From contig CAKUKP010000012.1 in NCBI GenBank assembly GCA_934663625.1, positions 1-42,228 of the forward strand: a DNA stretch of 42,228 nucleotides. The letters are read 5' to 3'. This document shows positions 7,871-16,209 of the stretch, piece by piece; positions within the stretch are counted from its first letter, which is position 1; every line of letters starts with the position of its first letter. The position numbers were made by a program, and so were the translations under genes. The stretch is from an uncultured Clostridia bacterium. Its GTDB lineage: Bacteria > Bacillota > Clostridia > Christensenellales > Aristaeellaceae. Under the pieces are notes generated by a model, which was given only the letters and a program-made list of their open reading frames with translations, had not been told where the DNA came from and did no database searches.

Positions 7871-9250
7871 TTACTTGACCTCGTATGCAGGAACCTCTGC
7901 AAGCGTTACAGCTTCCCACTGAGCATCGGTCCAGTTGTTCCACCAGTCATAGGAATAATCCTCTTCCTTGACCAGACGGTTCAGAGCCTCCTGAACTGCT
8001 GCCGTTGCCTGTTCCGGAGTGGATTCGCCGGCGATAACCGCGGGAATCTGATTCTTGAACACCTCGTTGACTTCGGTGGGCCAGATCCAGTCGAGGAACG
8101 CAATCGTCAAAGGAGCAAGCTTCTCGCTGTAGACCTGGTTGTAGGGAGTGTCTTCGATTTCAACACCGTTTACAACGCGTGCGGAGCAGCCATAGCAGGA
8201 CAGAACAATATTGACATTCTCGGGACGGGTGATAAACTCGATGAACTGCAGTGCAATGTCAACATTCTCCTGGCCGCCGAAGGTCGGGATGCAGAATCCA
8301 TCATCCGGGCCGCCGCCGACAAGAGGCAGAATGCTTTCGTCGTCTGTGAGCGTCACGAAGGGAGTGGTACCGATTTCGAAATCAGTAACAATCTTCGTCA
8401 CATTCGCATTTTCCCATGCGCCACCGAAGAACATTGCAACTTCGCCGCGGGCGAATGCTGCGCGCATACCTTCGCCATCGATTTCCAGGGATTCCATGCC
8501 GCAGATGCCGTCGTCCCAGAACTTCTTGATGTATTCAAATGCCTTCTGTTCCTCTTCGCCGTTGAAATCACGATTGCCCGAGAGGAACTCCTTGATGTTT
8601 TCAACGGAGTTGTTGCCGGAACTCTGTGCATATGCGGCCATGAACCAAATCGGCCATTGCGCGGGAGAAAGTCCCTGATGCAGCATGGGGATCATGTCGG
8701 TCTTCTCCGAAATCGTCTGTGCGACCGCAAGCAGCTCCTCATAGGTGGTGGGAGCTTCCAGACCCAGTTCCTCAAATACGGTTGCGTTGTAGTAAATCAT
8801 GCAGCTGGAGCAGTTGCCGTAGGGAATGCCCCACAGCTTGTCGCCGAGCGTGTAGAACTCAAGCATGTTCTCCGGGAAACGATCACGAATCGGCTCAAGT
8901 GCTTCGGTCAGATCCATGATTGCGCCGCTGCTTGCCAAGAAAGAATTGACGGAGTTGCCGCCGCTGGCAATCAGGTCAACCTGCTCGCCGGACAGCTTCG
9001 CGGTCGAGATCATCGTCGGAATGTCGTTACGCTCGCCGGTAAAGCTGTAAACTACGTCTGCGCCGTATTCCGCTTTAAACATCTCGGCGATCTTCTGCCA
9101 GGCTTCTTCCTCACCCTCGTAGCGGCGAACGCTGCCGAGAACATGGAGAGTACGTCCCTCGAAAGGCAGTTCCTCAGCAAGTGCTGCGAATCCTCCGATC
9201 GATGTCAGTACGAGCACCAAGGCCAACAGGATACCCAGGGTCTTCTTCAT
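7871..9250 (-). CDS. Extracellular solute-binding protein, family 1 (CUT1)
   Basis: A 459-residue secreted sugar-binding protein. The signal peptide is MKKTLGILLALVLVLTSIGG with a cleavage-like FAALA-EE. The mature part has family-1 features: EAWQKIAEMFKAEYG near the N-terminus, DLIASGGNSVN, GIPYGNCSSCMIYYN, and AFARGEVAMFFGGAW. There is no Cys at the cleavage site, so it is not an ordinary lipoprotein. It should capture a mono- or oligosaccharide for the permease pair downstream, with MsmK as ATPase. The ligand is unknown. Confidence 0.92.
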   Translation of the reverse strand: MKKTLGILLALVLVLTSIGGFAALAEELPFEGRTLHVLGSVRRYEGEEEAWQKIAEMFKAEYGADVVYSFTGERNDIPTMISTAKLSGEQVDLIASGGNSVNSFLASSGAIMDLTEALEPIRDRFPENMLEFYTLGDKLWGIPYGNCSSCMIYYNATVFEELGLEAPTTYEELLAVAQTISEKTDMIPMLHQGLSPAQWPIWFMAAYAQSSGNNSVENIKEFLSGNRDFNGEEEQKAFEYIKKFWDDGICGMESLEIDGEGMRAAFARGEVAMFFGGAWENANVTKIVTDFEIGTTPFVTLTDDESILPLVGGGPDDGFCIPTFGGQENVDIALQFIEFITRPENVNIVLSCYGCSARVVNGVEIEDTPYNQVYSEKLAPLTIAFLDWIWPTEVNEVFKNQIPAVIAGESTPEQATAAVQEALNRLVKEEDYSYDWWNNWTDAQWEAVTLAEVPAYEVK

Positions 9251-9292
9251 GGTTTCGTCCTCCTTTATTAATCAACTATGCTGATTGAATCA

Positions 9293-10300
9293 CTAATGAA
9301 TTGCAATTGAGAAGAGTATAAGTCCTATTACGGAAAGCAGGATTCCGGAGAATAATACGATATATGTGCGCTTGCGTGCGCCGCGATACTCTCCGTAAAC
9401 CAGTCCCCAACCGTATGACCACATTGAAAATGAGTTGGACATCGGCCACGAAATCGCAACACTGAGCGAAGGCGAAACGACCGCATTTACCACATTTCCT
9501 CCGTAATGACCAACCGACGAAATCGCGGCCATGCTGAGAATCCGCTTCGGCGGATGCAGGAATATACTGACCTGCTTGTGATGAATCAGCTGAATTCCCG
9601 AGTAAAACAGCGTTCCGACAAAAGCGCCCGTGCACATGATTGCAATGCCGAGCAAAGAATCCACACCGTTGGGATTGCTTACCGTCTTTGTTACGATCGA
9701 TAAGCCAACCGGATAGGCGCTCGCCAGGAACATAATGTTCAGGATTGCAAGCGCAACTACCTTTCCGCGTCCCTTTTCCGGAGCCTTCTTCGGATCATCC
9801 GCGCCCTTAGGCTGCTTATCCCTGTCTCTCATAGTACCGGAGGTCTGGCACACAATTGCGGAACCGAGAAGTATAACCGTCGCAATAATCATCAGCGGTA
9901 GGTTTGTTCCCTCCGGAAGACCGCCCAGCAAAATCGAATAGAATGTTCCGAGCAAAATGCTGAATGTCGAAGATATCGAGGATGCCAGAATCAGACCGAT
10001 CTTCTTAATCACCCACATCTTGTTCTGCATGCCCATCGAGGCCACTCCGCCGCACACAAACGCGATTGCGCACTTGAGCGGATTCTGCCGGATCTGCTGA
10101 CCGATCAGGGAAGTGATCCATTGATTCTTCAGAAGGAGCAGTGCTCCCCACACCAGAACCAGTGAGAATGTGTAAACCCAAAGCATGTATGCCGAGAGCG
10201 GATACCCGTTCAGCCGCTTAATCGTCTGAATCCAAGATCCCCACATAAACGCACACAGAACGACCATCGCTATCGCGGTAGGAGTACTGAAAATAATCAT
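9293..10300 (-). CDS. DMT-superfamily / GRP-RhaT-like sugar transporter
   Basis: A 335-residue, roughly ten-helix membrane protein. ATG 10300 is chosen because GGAGG sits five bases upstream. The start MIIFSTPTAIAMVVLCAFMW then GSWIQT resembles the N-terminus of glucose/ribose-porter and rhamnose-proton symporter families, in which the first helix carries a G-S-W stretch. A hydrophilic loop around residues 165-185 (DRDKQPKGADDPKKAPEKG) splits two five-helix halves, as in DMT carriers. In this operon it may be a second, secondary-active uptake route or an exporter. Substrate unknown. Confidence 0.65.
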   Translation of the reverse strand: MIIFSTPTAIAMVVLCAFMWGSWIQTIKRLNGYPLSAYMLWVYTFSLVLVWGALLLLKNQWITSLIGQQIRQNPLKCAIAFVCGGVASMGMQNKMWVIKKIGLILASSISSTFSILLGTFYSILLGGLPEGTNLPLMIIATVILLGSAIVCQTSGTMRDRDKQPKGADDPKKAPEKGRGKVVALAILNIMFLASAYPVGLSIVTKTVSNPNGVDSLLGIAIMCTGAFVGTLFYSGIQLIHHKQVSIFLHPPKRILSMAAISSVGHYGGNVVNAVVSPSLSVAISWPMSNSFSMWSYGWGLVYGEYRGARKRTYIVLFSGILLSVIGLILFSIAIH

Positions 10301-10327
10301 ATCTGCCTCCAAAAAACCCGTTTGAAA

Positions 10328-11407
10328 TCAGTCAATCTTTACGGCTTTGATCACACGATCGGCAAACTCAATGTCCTTTCGGGCTTCCTCGGCGCAGGTG
10401 TCGGGCGTCTTGTCGTTGATGATACAATCGATGAAATGCTGCCACTCGCAGCGATAGGCTTCCTCAAAGGAGCTCACGACCGTCTTATCGACATTGATCA
10501 TGGTGCCTTCTTCGTTCTCATTGAGATGCACCTTGGCCGGCGCGTTCTTCTGATAGGGCCACGGAAACTCAAGGCGCGCATTCAACTCCGGAGAATACAC
10601 CTGGAAGGTTTCATCCCAGCTTCTGCGATTGGTTACAAACGCAGACTCGAACGCGCATTTGAATCTTCCGAAGTCTAACATGGCCGTAAGGTAATTGTTG
10701 CCGTCGACCGTTGCGTAGGGAACGGAATAGTCGTCGCCGAAAATGTTGCGCATCAGGATCGTATCATGGCTGCTGAGGCCGAGAATACGGCTGTAGGCGC
10801 GGATCAGATGCCTGCGCTCCTCGCCGATCTGCTCCAGCAGCGCCTTATCCTCTTCCTCGGAGGCCCGCTTTTTGATTTCATCCGTAAGATCTACCGCGGG
10901 AAACAGATCGTAGATCGTATTCGTGAAATCAAACGAACCAGCATAGTCGTGAACGCGCGCATAGGAAACATGCTCAAGTATTCCCTTGATTTTCTTTTGG
11001 AAATACTTGTACGCGGGATCATAGAATTTCATATAGCCTACAATCGTCTTGACGCCGTGCGCATGCGCGTTATTGATGATGTCGTCCGCCTGACGAAGAT
11101 TGAAGGCCAGCGGTTTTTCGATATAGACATGCTTGCCGGCGGAAATCGCCGCCATTGCGGGAGCGTAGTGATCGCGGCAGCAAACCAGAACGATATCGAT
11201 ATCCGTGTCCTGAACCATGCTGTTAAAGTCCGTATAGACATGCTCCGCCGGAATGTGAAAACGTTCGGACACACCCTTCAGGGCAGCTTTTGAAATATCA
11301 CAGATCGAATGCAGCCGCAGCATAGGAGAATCATTGATATACGGCATGTGCATAATCTGCGCAATCTGTCCGCATCCGATAACGCCGACATTGTAAATTC
11401 GTTCCAT
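10328..11407 (-). CDS. Gfo/Idh/MocA-family oxidoreductase
   Basis: A 359-residue NAD(P)-dependent sugar or polyol dehydrogenase. Start ATG 11407 lies six bases after GGAGG; the in-frame ATG at 11413 is too close to it. The Rossmann motif is VGVIGCGQIAQIMHMPYI, followed by the family hallmark EKPLAFNLRQAD (EKP with its Lys near residue 100). The C-terminal half is the alpha/beta substrate domain. It is extended by an insertion around residues 170-200 (FPAVDLTDEIKKRASEEEDK). Likely oxidises the imported sugar or polyol, possibly with the Zn-dehydrogenase and TIM-barrel enzyme as in inositol-like pathways. Confidence 0.88.
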   Translation of the reverse strand: MERIYNVGVIGCGQIAQIMHMPYINDSPMLRLHSICDISKAALKGVSERFHIPAEHVYTDFNSMVQDTDIDIVLVCCRDHYAPAMAAISAGKHVYIEKPLAFNLRQADDIINNAHAHGVKTIVGYMKFYDPAYKYFQKKIKGILEHVSYARVHDYAGSFDFTNTIYDLFPAVDLTDEIKKRASEEEDKALLEQIGEERRHLIRAYSRILGLSSHDTILMRNIFGDDYSVPYATVDGNNYLTAMLDFGRFKCAFESAFVTNRRSWDETFQVYSPELNARLEFPWPYQKNAPAKVHLNENEEGTMINVDKTVVSSFEEAYRCEWQHFIDCIINDKTPDTCAEEARKDIEFADRVIKAVKID

Positions 11408-11451
11408 CTTCATCCTCCGCCTGTCCAGAATTATCGATTCTTATTCGGCTC

Positions 11452-12432
11452 TTATTTGTAGAAGAGAATGGTACCCTTCATGTAGCCGTCTTCCTTGTCA
11501 CAGGCACGTCTGAACATAAAGTCCATCGCCTCGTCATCCTCGAAATACGCAGTGTGCGTGATGAACTTCGCCGGCTCGAAAATGCCGCGCTCTATCATCG
11601 CATTTACCCTCGGCACCATGTCGGCATAATGTGCGTTTGCAAAGGGAGAAAGGTTATAAACCGTCAGACCGTCCAGATGCCACTTCGGTCCGTAGAACTT
11701 GACTTCGCCTCTGTGGAAGCTGCCGATTACAAACTTGCCCGCGCGCTTGGTCATGGAATCCGCCAGCTGGAATCCGGAATCGGAGGCGCCGAAATCAATC
11801 ACTACATCCGCTCCACCGTTTGCCTTGATTTCCTCGATGCACTTCTTACCTTCCTCGCTGTTCGGATCGAATACACAGCCGGGATTGTATTCCTCCGCCA
11901 TCTTCCTTCTGTCCTCACGCAGTTCAAACACTGTAATCTTGCCCGCCTGAGACGCACGGGTCAATCCCTGAAGCGTAAGCAGACCCATATAGCCTGCGCC
12001 GACGAGCACCACATGATCTCCCATATGGATGTCGGTTATGTTCAGAAGGTTTACAACACAGCTCGTGGGCTCGTACACAACGCCTGCCCAGTCCGTTACA
12101 TCGTCCGGCAGCTTATATACGCCATCCGCGCGGTTGATGAAGTATTCGCTCATCGCGTCACTGTTGCCGCCCGTTACGCAGAACACCTTGTCGCCCGGCT
12201 TCACATGGGTAACCAGTGATCCGACCTGTTCCACAATGCCCGCGCCTTCGTGGCCCATCACATAGGGCATCGGACCGGGCGCGTTTACTCCGCGGTACAG
12301 CCAGGAATCCCAGCAGCACAGTCCGCACGCCATCGTCTTTACCAGCACTTCATTCGCCTTGATTTCAGGAAGCTCTCTCTCCATTACCGTAAGCTCCATG
12401 TAATCTTTAACAAATACACTCTTCGTCTTCAT
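11452..12432 (-). CDS. Zinc-dependent alcohol dehydrogenase family protein
   Basis: A 326-residue MDR-family polyol/sugar dehydrogenase. The start at ATG 12432 (MKTKSVFVKDYMELTV) fits the family N-terminus and has GGAAAGGGG upstream. Visible features are the catalytic-zinc region (CGLCCWDSW, GHEGAGIVEQVG), GDKVFCVTGG, and a Rossmann stretch VVLVGAGYMGLLTLQG. The four-Cys structural zinc lobe usually found after GDRV is absent. A final YMKGTILFYK is typical of sorbitol/threonine dehydrogenase-like members. It shares the operon with rbsD and rbsK, suggesting oxidation or reduction of the same carbohydrate. Confidence 0.85.
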   Translation of the reverse strand: MKTKSVFVKDYMELTVMERELPEIKANEVLVKTMACGLCCWDSWLYRGVNAPGPMPYVMGHEGAGIVEQVGSLVTHVKPGDKVFCVTGGNSDAMSEYFINRADGVYKLPDDVTDWAGVVYEPTSCVVNLLNITDIHMGDHVVLVGAGYMGLLTLQGLTRASQAGKITVFELREDRRKMAEEYNPGCVFDPNSEEGKKCIEEIKANGGADVVIDFGASDSGFQLADSMTKRAGKFVIGSFHRGEVKFYGPKWHLDGLTVYNLSPFANAHYADMVPRVNAMIERGIFEPAKFITHTAYFEDDEAMDFMFRRACDKEDGYMKGTILFYK

Positions 12433-12484
12433 TCCATATACCCCTTTCCTGTTCCATGTCTGATGTATCTTTGTGTCCGCAGGT

Positions 12485-12880
12485 TCAGAAATTGACACCG
12501 CCGACCAGAATCACATTCGCGTATGATGATGTCTCGCCCGTTCTGATTACGCATTTCGCACTCTTTAGCATTGCTTTCAATTCGGTATGCGGAACTCTGG
12601 TGATCTGTGTGCCGCTCAGTCCTGCTGCAATATGTTCCATTGTCGACGGATTGGCGTCGTCAATTTCGGAAGCGACAATTGCCGATTCCACAACCAGTTC
12701 CGACATTACCGCGTCAAAGACATCCTTAAAACCCGGAATTCCCGCCGTAACCGATACATCGACTACGGGAATTCCTGCCGGAATCGGCAGCCCGCAATCC
12801 GCGATGCACAGGTACTCGGTGTGCCCGAGCGCAGCAATCTGCGCTACAATCTGTGGATTCAGCAATCGGTCTTTCTTCAC
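12485..12880 (-). CDS. rbsD: D-ribose pyranase / FucU-type mutarotase
   Basis: A 131-residue protein of the RbsD/FucU family, which interconverts pyranose and furanose or anomeric forms of monosaccharides. GHTEYLCIADCGLPIP contains the catalytic His and the conserved D-GLP motif. The C-terminal TGETSSYANVILVGGV is the family Y-A-N-x-x-L-x-G-G-V signature. It starts with GTG 12880, overlapping the ribokinase stop as GTGA (12877-12880), with AGGAGG about eight bases upstream, so the two are translationally coupled. This pairing normally marks use of ribose or a related furanose. Confidence 0.93.
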   Translation of the reverse strand: MKKDRLLNPQIVAQIAALGHTEYLCIADCGLPIPAGIPVVDVSVTAGIPGFKDVFDAVMSELVVESAIVASEIDDANPSTMEHIAAGLSGTQITRVPHTELKAMLKSAKCVIRTGETSSYANVILVGGVNF

Positions 12881-13818
12881 TCCTCATTCCTCCTATATTT
12901 GGCAATAAATGTCTCCGTCTCTTCTCTCGACGGCACGGAAGCCTGCGCACCCTGCCTCGTCGTTGACAATGCTGCGGCTGCGTTCGCAAACTCGATTACT
13001 TCATCGGTGAACGCTTCGGTTTTTGCCAGAGAAACCGCCATAGCCGCATTGAAGGTATCTCCCGCCGCCGTCGTATCGACGGGCAAAACGCTGAACGCCG
13101 GATAGGTCCGCACCTGCTCCGCGCTCTTCAGATACACGCCCTTATCTCCCATGGTCACAACGACACTTTCCACGCCTCTGCGCAGGAGAACAGCCGCTGC
13201 GGCATCAATCTGTTCCATTGTGTCCGTAGGCATATCCGTTAACATCTTCAGCTCGATTACATTCGGTGTCAGGTAATTAATGCCTCGAAGCACCTCATCC
13301 TCGATTCCGTCCTCCGGCGCCGGTGCAGGGTCAAGAACCACAATTTTCCCCAACTCGCGCGCCTTCCGGATTGCAAGCCGGACCGCATCATAGGGAATTT
13401 CAAGCTGCAACATAACGATGTCCGCGTTTTTAATGGCGTCCGAAAACGCTTCGACGGTGTCGGCATCGCATTTTGCGTTTGCGCCCGGTACGACAACGAT
13501 GCTGTTATCACCTTCCGCGTCAACATTAATGAAAGCCATGCCCGTATTGATTCCTTCACAAACACGGACGGTGACACAGTCTACATTTACATCGCCAAGG
13601 TGCTCAATCATCTGCTTCCCTAATGCGTCGTCGCCGACAGCACTCAGAAACCGCACGCTGCCGCCCAACTTTCCGCAGGCATATGCCTGATTTGCGCCTT
13701 TTCCTCCAAAATTCTGTTGGTAGGAACCTCCGATGATAGTTTCTCCGCAGGTCGGCATGTGCGCCACATGTACCACATGATCAATGTTCGAGCTACCGAT
13801 TACCAGTATATTTTTCAT
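12877..13818 (-). CDS. rbsK: Ribokinase / PfkB-family sugar kinase
   Basis: A 313-residue PfkB carbohydrate kinase. It has the N-terminal IGSSNIDHVVHVAHMPTCGE, the GGKGANQAYACGKLGG signature near residue 40, and the C-terminal anion-hole/catalytic DTTAAGDTFNAAMA with its base Asp. Length and motifs fit ribokinase (ribose + ATP to ribose-5-phosphate), although PfkB kinases vary in substrate. It begins 6 bases after the LacI regulator gene behind GAGGTG and is followed by overlapping rbsD. Confidence 0.9.
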   Translation of the reverse strand: MKNILVIGSSNIDHVVHVAHMPTCGETIIGGSYQQNFGGKGANQAYACGKLGGSVRFLSAVGDDALGKQMIEHLGDVNVDCVTVRVCEGINTGMAFINVDAEGDNSIVVVPGANAKCDADTVEAFSDAIKNADIVMLQLEIPYDAVRLAIRKARELGKIVVLDPAPAPEDGIEDEVLRGINYLTPNVIELKMLTDMPTDTMEQIDAAAAVLLRRGVESVVVTMGDKGVYLKSAEQVRTYPAFSVLPVDTTAAGDTFNAAMAVSLAKTEAFTDEVIEFANAAAALSTTRQGAQASVPSREETETFIAKYRRNEE

Positions 13819-13824
13819 ATGTTG

Positions 13825-14829
13825 TCACCTCGTTGTCTTTCGTCTCAAAAGGCGCGGCTGCAATCGGATACACTCCACGCTTTTCAGCGTTTCCTCAATA
13901 GCTCTGATAATCAAGTCCACCGATTTCCTGCCCATTTCTGTCGTTGGCTGTTGAACTGTTGTAAGCGGTGGATCCGTATACTGTCCATAAACGATATTGT
14001 CGTAACCGATGATTTCTATCTCTTCTGGTATCTTTTTTCCCAGCTCCGATAATGCCTTCATAGCCCCAAGTGCCATAAGATCGTTTGCCGAAAGAATCGC
14101 CGAATATTTAATGCCCGCTCTTTCCAAATTCAGCAATGCGTTATATCCGCTTTCAAGTGTGTAATCGCCCTGCTGAATCAGATTATCGGAATAAGGAATC
14201 TGATAATGCTTCAGTGCGGACTTATAGCCTTCCAGGCGCTCCGCAGCGGTCGATGTTGTTGCCGATCCTGTAATATAAGCAATTTTTGATGAGCCGTTTC
14301 GAATGAGTAGCTCACTGCACAGGTAGCTCGCTCTTCTGTTGTCTGCCAACACCATCGCGTTTTTTTTCATTCCGTCCACATCACGGTCAAGAAGTAGCAC
14401 AGGCACATGATATTTTTCAAGCATTTTATGTGCTTCCGTGCTTTCAAGTATTGAAGACACGAGAATCATACCATCGATTTTTTTTGCAATCATCGCGGTG
14501 ATGAATTTACCCTCTGCTTCCGCGGAAAAACCGGTATTTCCGAGAATCACCGCATATCCGTATTCCATCGCAGAGCTGCTAATCTCACGTGCTAGTTCGG
14601 AAAAGAAAGGATTCGTGATATCCGGAAGAATCAGACCGATTGTATGGGAACGAATTCCCGTGCGATCCGAAATCGATATTGCGGTATCGTAATTAATCTG
14701 TGCCAGTATCGCACTGACCCGTTTTCTGGTCTCCGGTCCTACACCTTCGCTTTTATTATTGATGACACGAGAAACTGTCGCCTTTGAAACTCCTGCCATT
14801 CTTGCAATCTCATCCAATGTCATCCTCAA
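13825..14829 (-). CDS. LacI-family transcriptional regulator
   Basis: A 334-residue regulator with an N-terminal LacI HTH (MTLDEIARMAGVSKATVSRV) and a periplasmic-binding-like sensor domain (IGLILPDITNPFFSELAREI, AILSANDLMALGAM, DPPLTTVQQPTTEMG). It is the first gene of the rbsK-rbsD-dehydrogenase-transporter series and probably controls it and itself. TTG 14829 has GAGGAG about 12 bases away; ATG 14823 is an alternative start with no better SD. Candidate operators containing AACATCGTTTC lie 110-290 bases upstream. RbsR-like in context, but the inducer is unknown. Confidence 0.92.
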   Translation of the reverse strand: MRMTLDEIARMAGVSKATVSRVINNKSEGVGPETRKRVSAILAQINYDTAISISDRTGIRSHTIGLILPDITNPFFSELAREISSSAMEYGYAVILGNTGFSAEAEGKFITAMIAKKIDGMILVSSILESTEAHKMLEKYHVPVLLLDRDVDGMKKNAMVLADNRRASYLCSELLIRNGSSKIAYITGSATTSTAAERLEGYKSALKHYQIPYSDNLIQQGDYTLESGYNALLNLERAGIKYSAILSANDLMALGAMKALSELGKKIPEEIEIIGYDNIVYGQYTDPPLTTVQQPTTEMGRKSVDLIIRAIEETLKSVECIRLQPRLLRRKTTR

Positions 14830-14939
14830 TGTATAACAACACTCCTCTTTGTACGGATCCTCGCTACGGATTTACGCCGCGAACGAATACGCTTCACCCC
14901 GATTCATAATCTTGTATACAACCATCATGATAATTGAGT

Positions 14940-15011
14940 AACATCGTTTCGTAAATATGCAAATCGTATGAAATTATGCGATCAATTATATGATATATAA
15001 CCAATTTTCAA
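14940..15011 (-). promoter_or_regulatory. Candidate promoter and operator for the LacI-rbsK operon
   Basis: On the minus strand TTGAAA (15011-15006) and TATAAT (14990-14985) are 15 bases apart, a shorter spacing than ideal. About 35 bases downstream, 14940-14950 reads AACATCGTTTC on the plus strand, with half-site symmetry AAC-ATC-GTT. The same 11-mer recurs inside the fuller palindrome at 15110-15122. A leader of about 110 bases separates this from the LacI gene. Confidence 0.45.
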
Positions 15012-15109
15012 TAGATACTCATTCCTTTAGTATTCGATTTTATGAGTAACCGTCTAAAGCTTGAGATATTTTTCCTGTTTGGATGTGAAGAAAAGGCATA
15101 GTAATAAAC

Positions 15110-15122
15110 GAAACATCGTTTC
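15110..15122. promoter_or_regulatory. Palindromic operator-like site GAAAC-ATC-GTTTC
   Basis: A perfect 5+5 inverted repeat with a 3-base centre, of the size and base content used by LacI-family repressors. It shares 11 bases with the site at 14940-14950, 170 bases away, consistent with a two-site repressor arrangement upstream of the LacI gene at 13825-14829. Confidence 0.5.
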
Positions 15123-15233
15123 TAAAAATGCATATGAAGCTAATGTGTTCCACACGACGTTTGAGAGAATTTGTGTCTTCTATTATCGCCCCATGTCAAT
15201 CAGGCGTTTTGTACTTATCCATTTCTCTTATCC

Positions 15234-15340
15234 GTAAGCGCTCGATAAACCACGCCTGTCCAAAGTGAAGAAAAAAGGATACTATGTCTAAGAGAGTCGG
15301 ATAGACTCTAACAGAATCCAATAGACAGGAATAGACATAG
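15234..15340 (+). repeat. Nested inverted repeat and possible IS66-type end
   Basis: CTATGTCTA (15282-15290) pairs with TAGACATAG (15332-15340), and inside it AGAGTC (15293-15298) pairs with GACTCT (15304-15309). ATAGAC also recurs three times in the right half. Just upstream, 15234-15240 is GTAAGCG, the sequence with which many IS66-family terminal repeats begin. The element sits directly before the IS66 accessory-gene fragment. Apart from this and the site at 15110-15122, I see no gene in 15012-15341. Confidence 0.4.
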
Positions 15341-15341
15341 G

Positions 15342-15584
15342 ATGCAGCGGATGGGAGTACGGGCGTTAAAACATGCGGCATTACTGCAGGAATGGTCGGC
15401 GCGTATCATGGAGTGCCGTTCAAGCGGAATGACAGTGAAAGCATGGTGCGAGGGACAAGGGTTCTCAATCAAGACGTATTACTATTGGGAAAGACATTTT
15501 ATCGAACAGGCCGGACAACGGGGGACGCAGCCGATATCGAAACATTCCCGACAAGCTGAAGGACATCCTGACACAGCTTCATAA
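15342..15584 (+). pseudogene. tnpA: IS66-family accessory protein TnpA, truncated
   Basis: An 80-residue frame whose first 55 residues match the IS66 accessory orfA: WSARIMECRSSGMTVKAWCE, then GFSIKTYYYWERH, a small HTH-like DNA-binding domain. The following 25 residues are unlike the family and end in TAA. No TnpB or DDE transposase TnpC follows, so only the left part of the element remains. It cannot transpose by itself. Confidence 0.7.
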
Positions 15585-15612
15585 CCGCACCGACGATAAG
15601 ACCAACGGTTGA
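15531..15612 (+). pseudogene. Unrecognised gene tail before a strong terminator
   Basis: In a frame different from the IS66 fragment, about 26 codons read RNIPDKLKDILTQLHNRTDD then KTNG and stop with TGA at 15610-15612, directly before a strong terminator at 15619-15656. Its composition is gene-like, and a gene end followed at once by a terminator suggests it is the 3' end of a lost gene. Family unknown. Confidence 0.3.
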
Positions 15613-15618
15613 TTAATT

Positions 15619-15656
15619 TGCCCACTGCGGATTCGTCCGTGGTGGGCATTTTTTCT
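15619..15656 (+). terminator. Intrinsic terminator
   Basis: TGCCCAC...GTGGGCA forms a stem of about 13 bp with two central mismatches and a TTCG loop, followed by TTTTTTCTTT on the plus strand. Confidence 0.85.
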
Positions 15657-15710
15657 TTACCCGCAAACCATAGGTATGTAGTTCATAAAGTGGGGTTGTG
15701 ATTTTTCACC

Positions 15711-15826
15711 GCTATCATCAAAAACGGCGAAAAATGATAGCAAAATGAAAAGACCCTATTTTTCGAGCTATCAGACCTGCTATCATTTTGCTCATCAGCT
15801 CTCACCAATGATGGAAAAATGATAGC
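15711..15826. repeat. Four alternating GCTATCAT / ATGATAGC sites
   Basis: GCTATCAT at 15711-15718 and 15779-15786 and ATGATAGC at 15734-15741 and 15819-15826, most of them flanked by A or T runs. They make two inverted pairs. A fifth copy lies in the promoter of the DUF3990 gene (16224-16231). This looks like a set of binding sites for one protein rather than chance. No gene is visible between 15657 and 15941. Confidence 0.55.
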
Positions 15827-15829
15827 AGC

Positions 15830-15873
15830 AATGGCGTTTCCGGAGATGAACGTGCATCGCCGGAAACGCCATT
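15830..15873. repeat. Perfect 14-bp hairpin
   Basis: AATGGCGTTTCCGG at 15830-15843 is exactly complementary to 15860-15873, with a 16-base loop. No U tract follows on either side. It may be a mobile-element end, a recombination site or a structured RNA. A direct repeat ATAAGCGCC follows at about 15899 and 15919. Confidence 0.5.
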
Positions 15874-15941
15874 GAATTATCTCGATTCAAATCCTGCAAA
15901 TAAGCGCCCATCCTTTCGGATAAGCGCCATAATTTGCAATT

Positions 15942-16169
15942 TTATTTCTTCATTGCTTCTTCAACAGCCACGGCCACGGCGACAGTAGCGCCTACCATGG
16001 GGTTGTTGACAAAACCATCCGTATTCTTTTTGCACGCCCACTCCCGCGCCATCTCATCAATACGGGTGCAGTAGAACCCCCTGCCGTAGTCATTGTGCGG
16101 ATTACCGATATGGATATCCGGAACCTCAATGATGTGATCCGTTCCGTGAAACAATTGAATGGAACTCAT
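15942..16169 (-). pseudogene. DUF3990 (ADP-ribosyltransferase-like) protein, truncated and fused
   Basis: The first 50 residues are a clear DUF3990 N-terminus: LFHGTDHIIEVPDIHIG, then NDYGRGFYCTRIDEMAREWA and CKKNTDGFVN. DUF3990 proteins adopt an ADP-ribosyltransferase-type fold (H-G...Y motifs) and normally have about 150-200 residues. Here the frame jumps after DGFVN into NPMVGATVAVAVAVEEAMKK, which looks like the C-terminus of an unrelated enzyme. The gene still has a consensus promoter at 16210-16238 and a GGGGG SD, so a 75-residue chimera could be made. Catalysis is unlikely without the rest of the fold. Confidence 0.65.
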
Positions 16170-16209
16170 AAGACTGCGCCCCCATTATCACCGCGATGGT
16201 ACATCATGA

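Noticed and set aside
7706..9271. 521-residue plus-strand open frame opposite the solute-binding protein gene
   Set aside because: Antisense to a well-supported secreted binding protein; no family motifs.
15711..15826. CRISPR-like repeats
   Set aside because: The repeated unit is only 8 bases, alternates in orientation and has irregular spacing; there are no cas genes.
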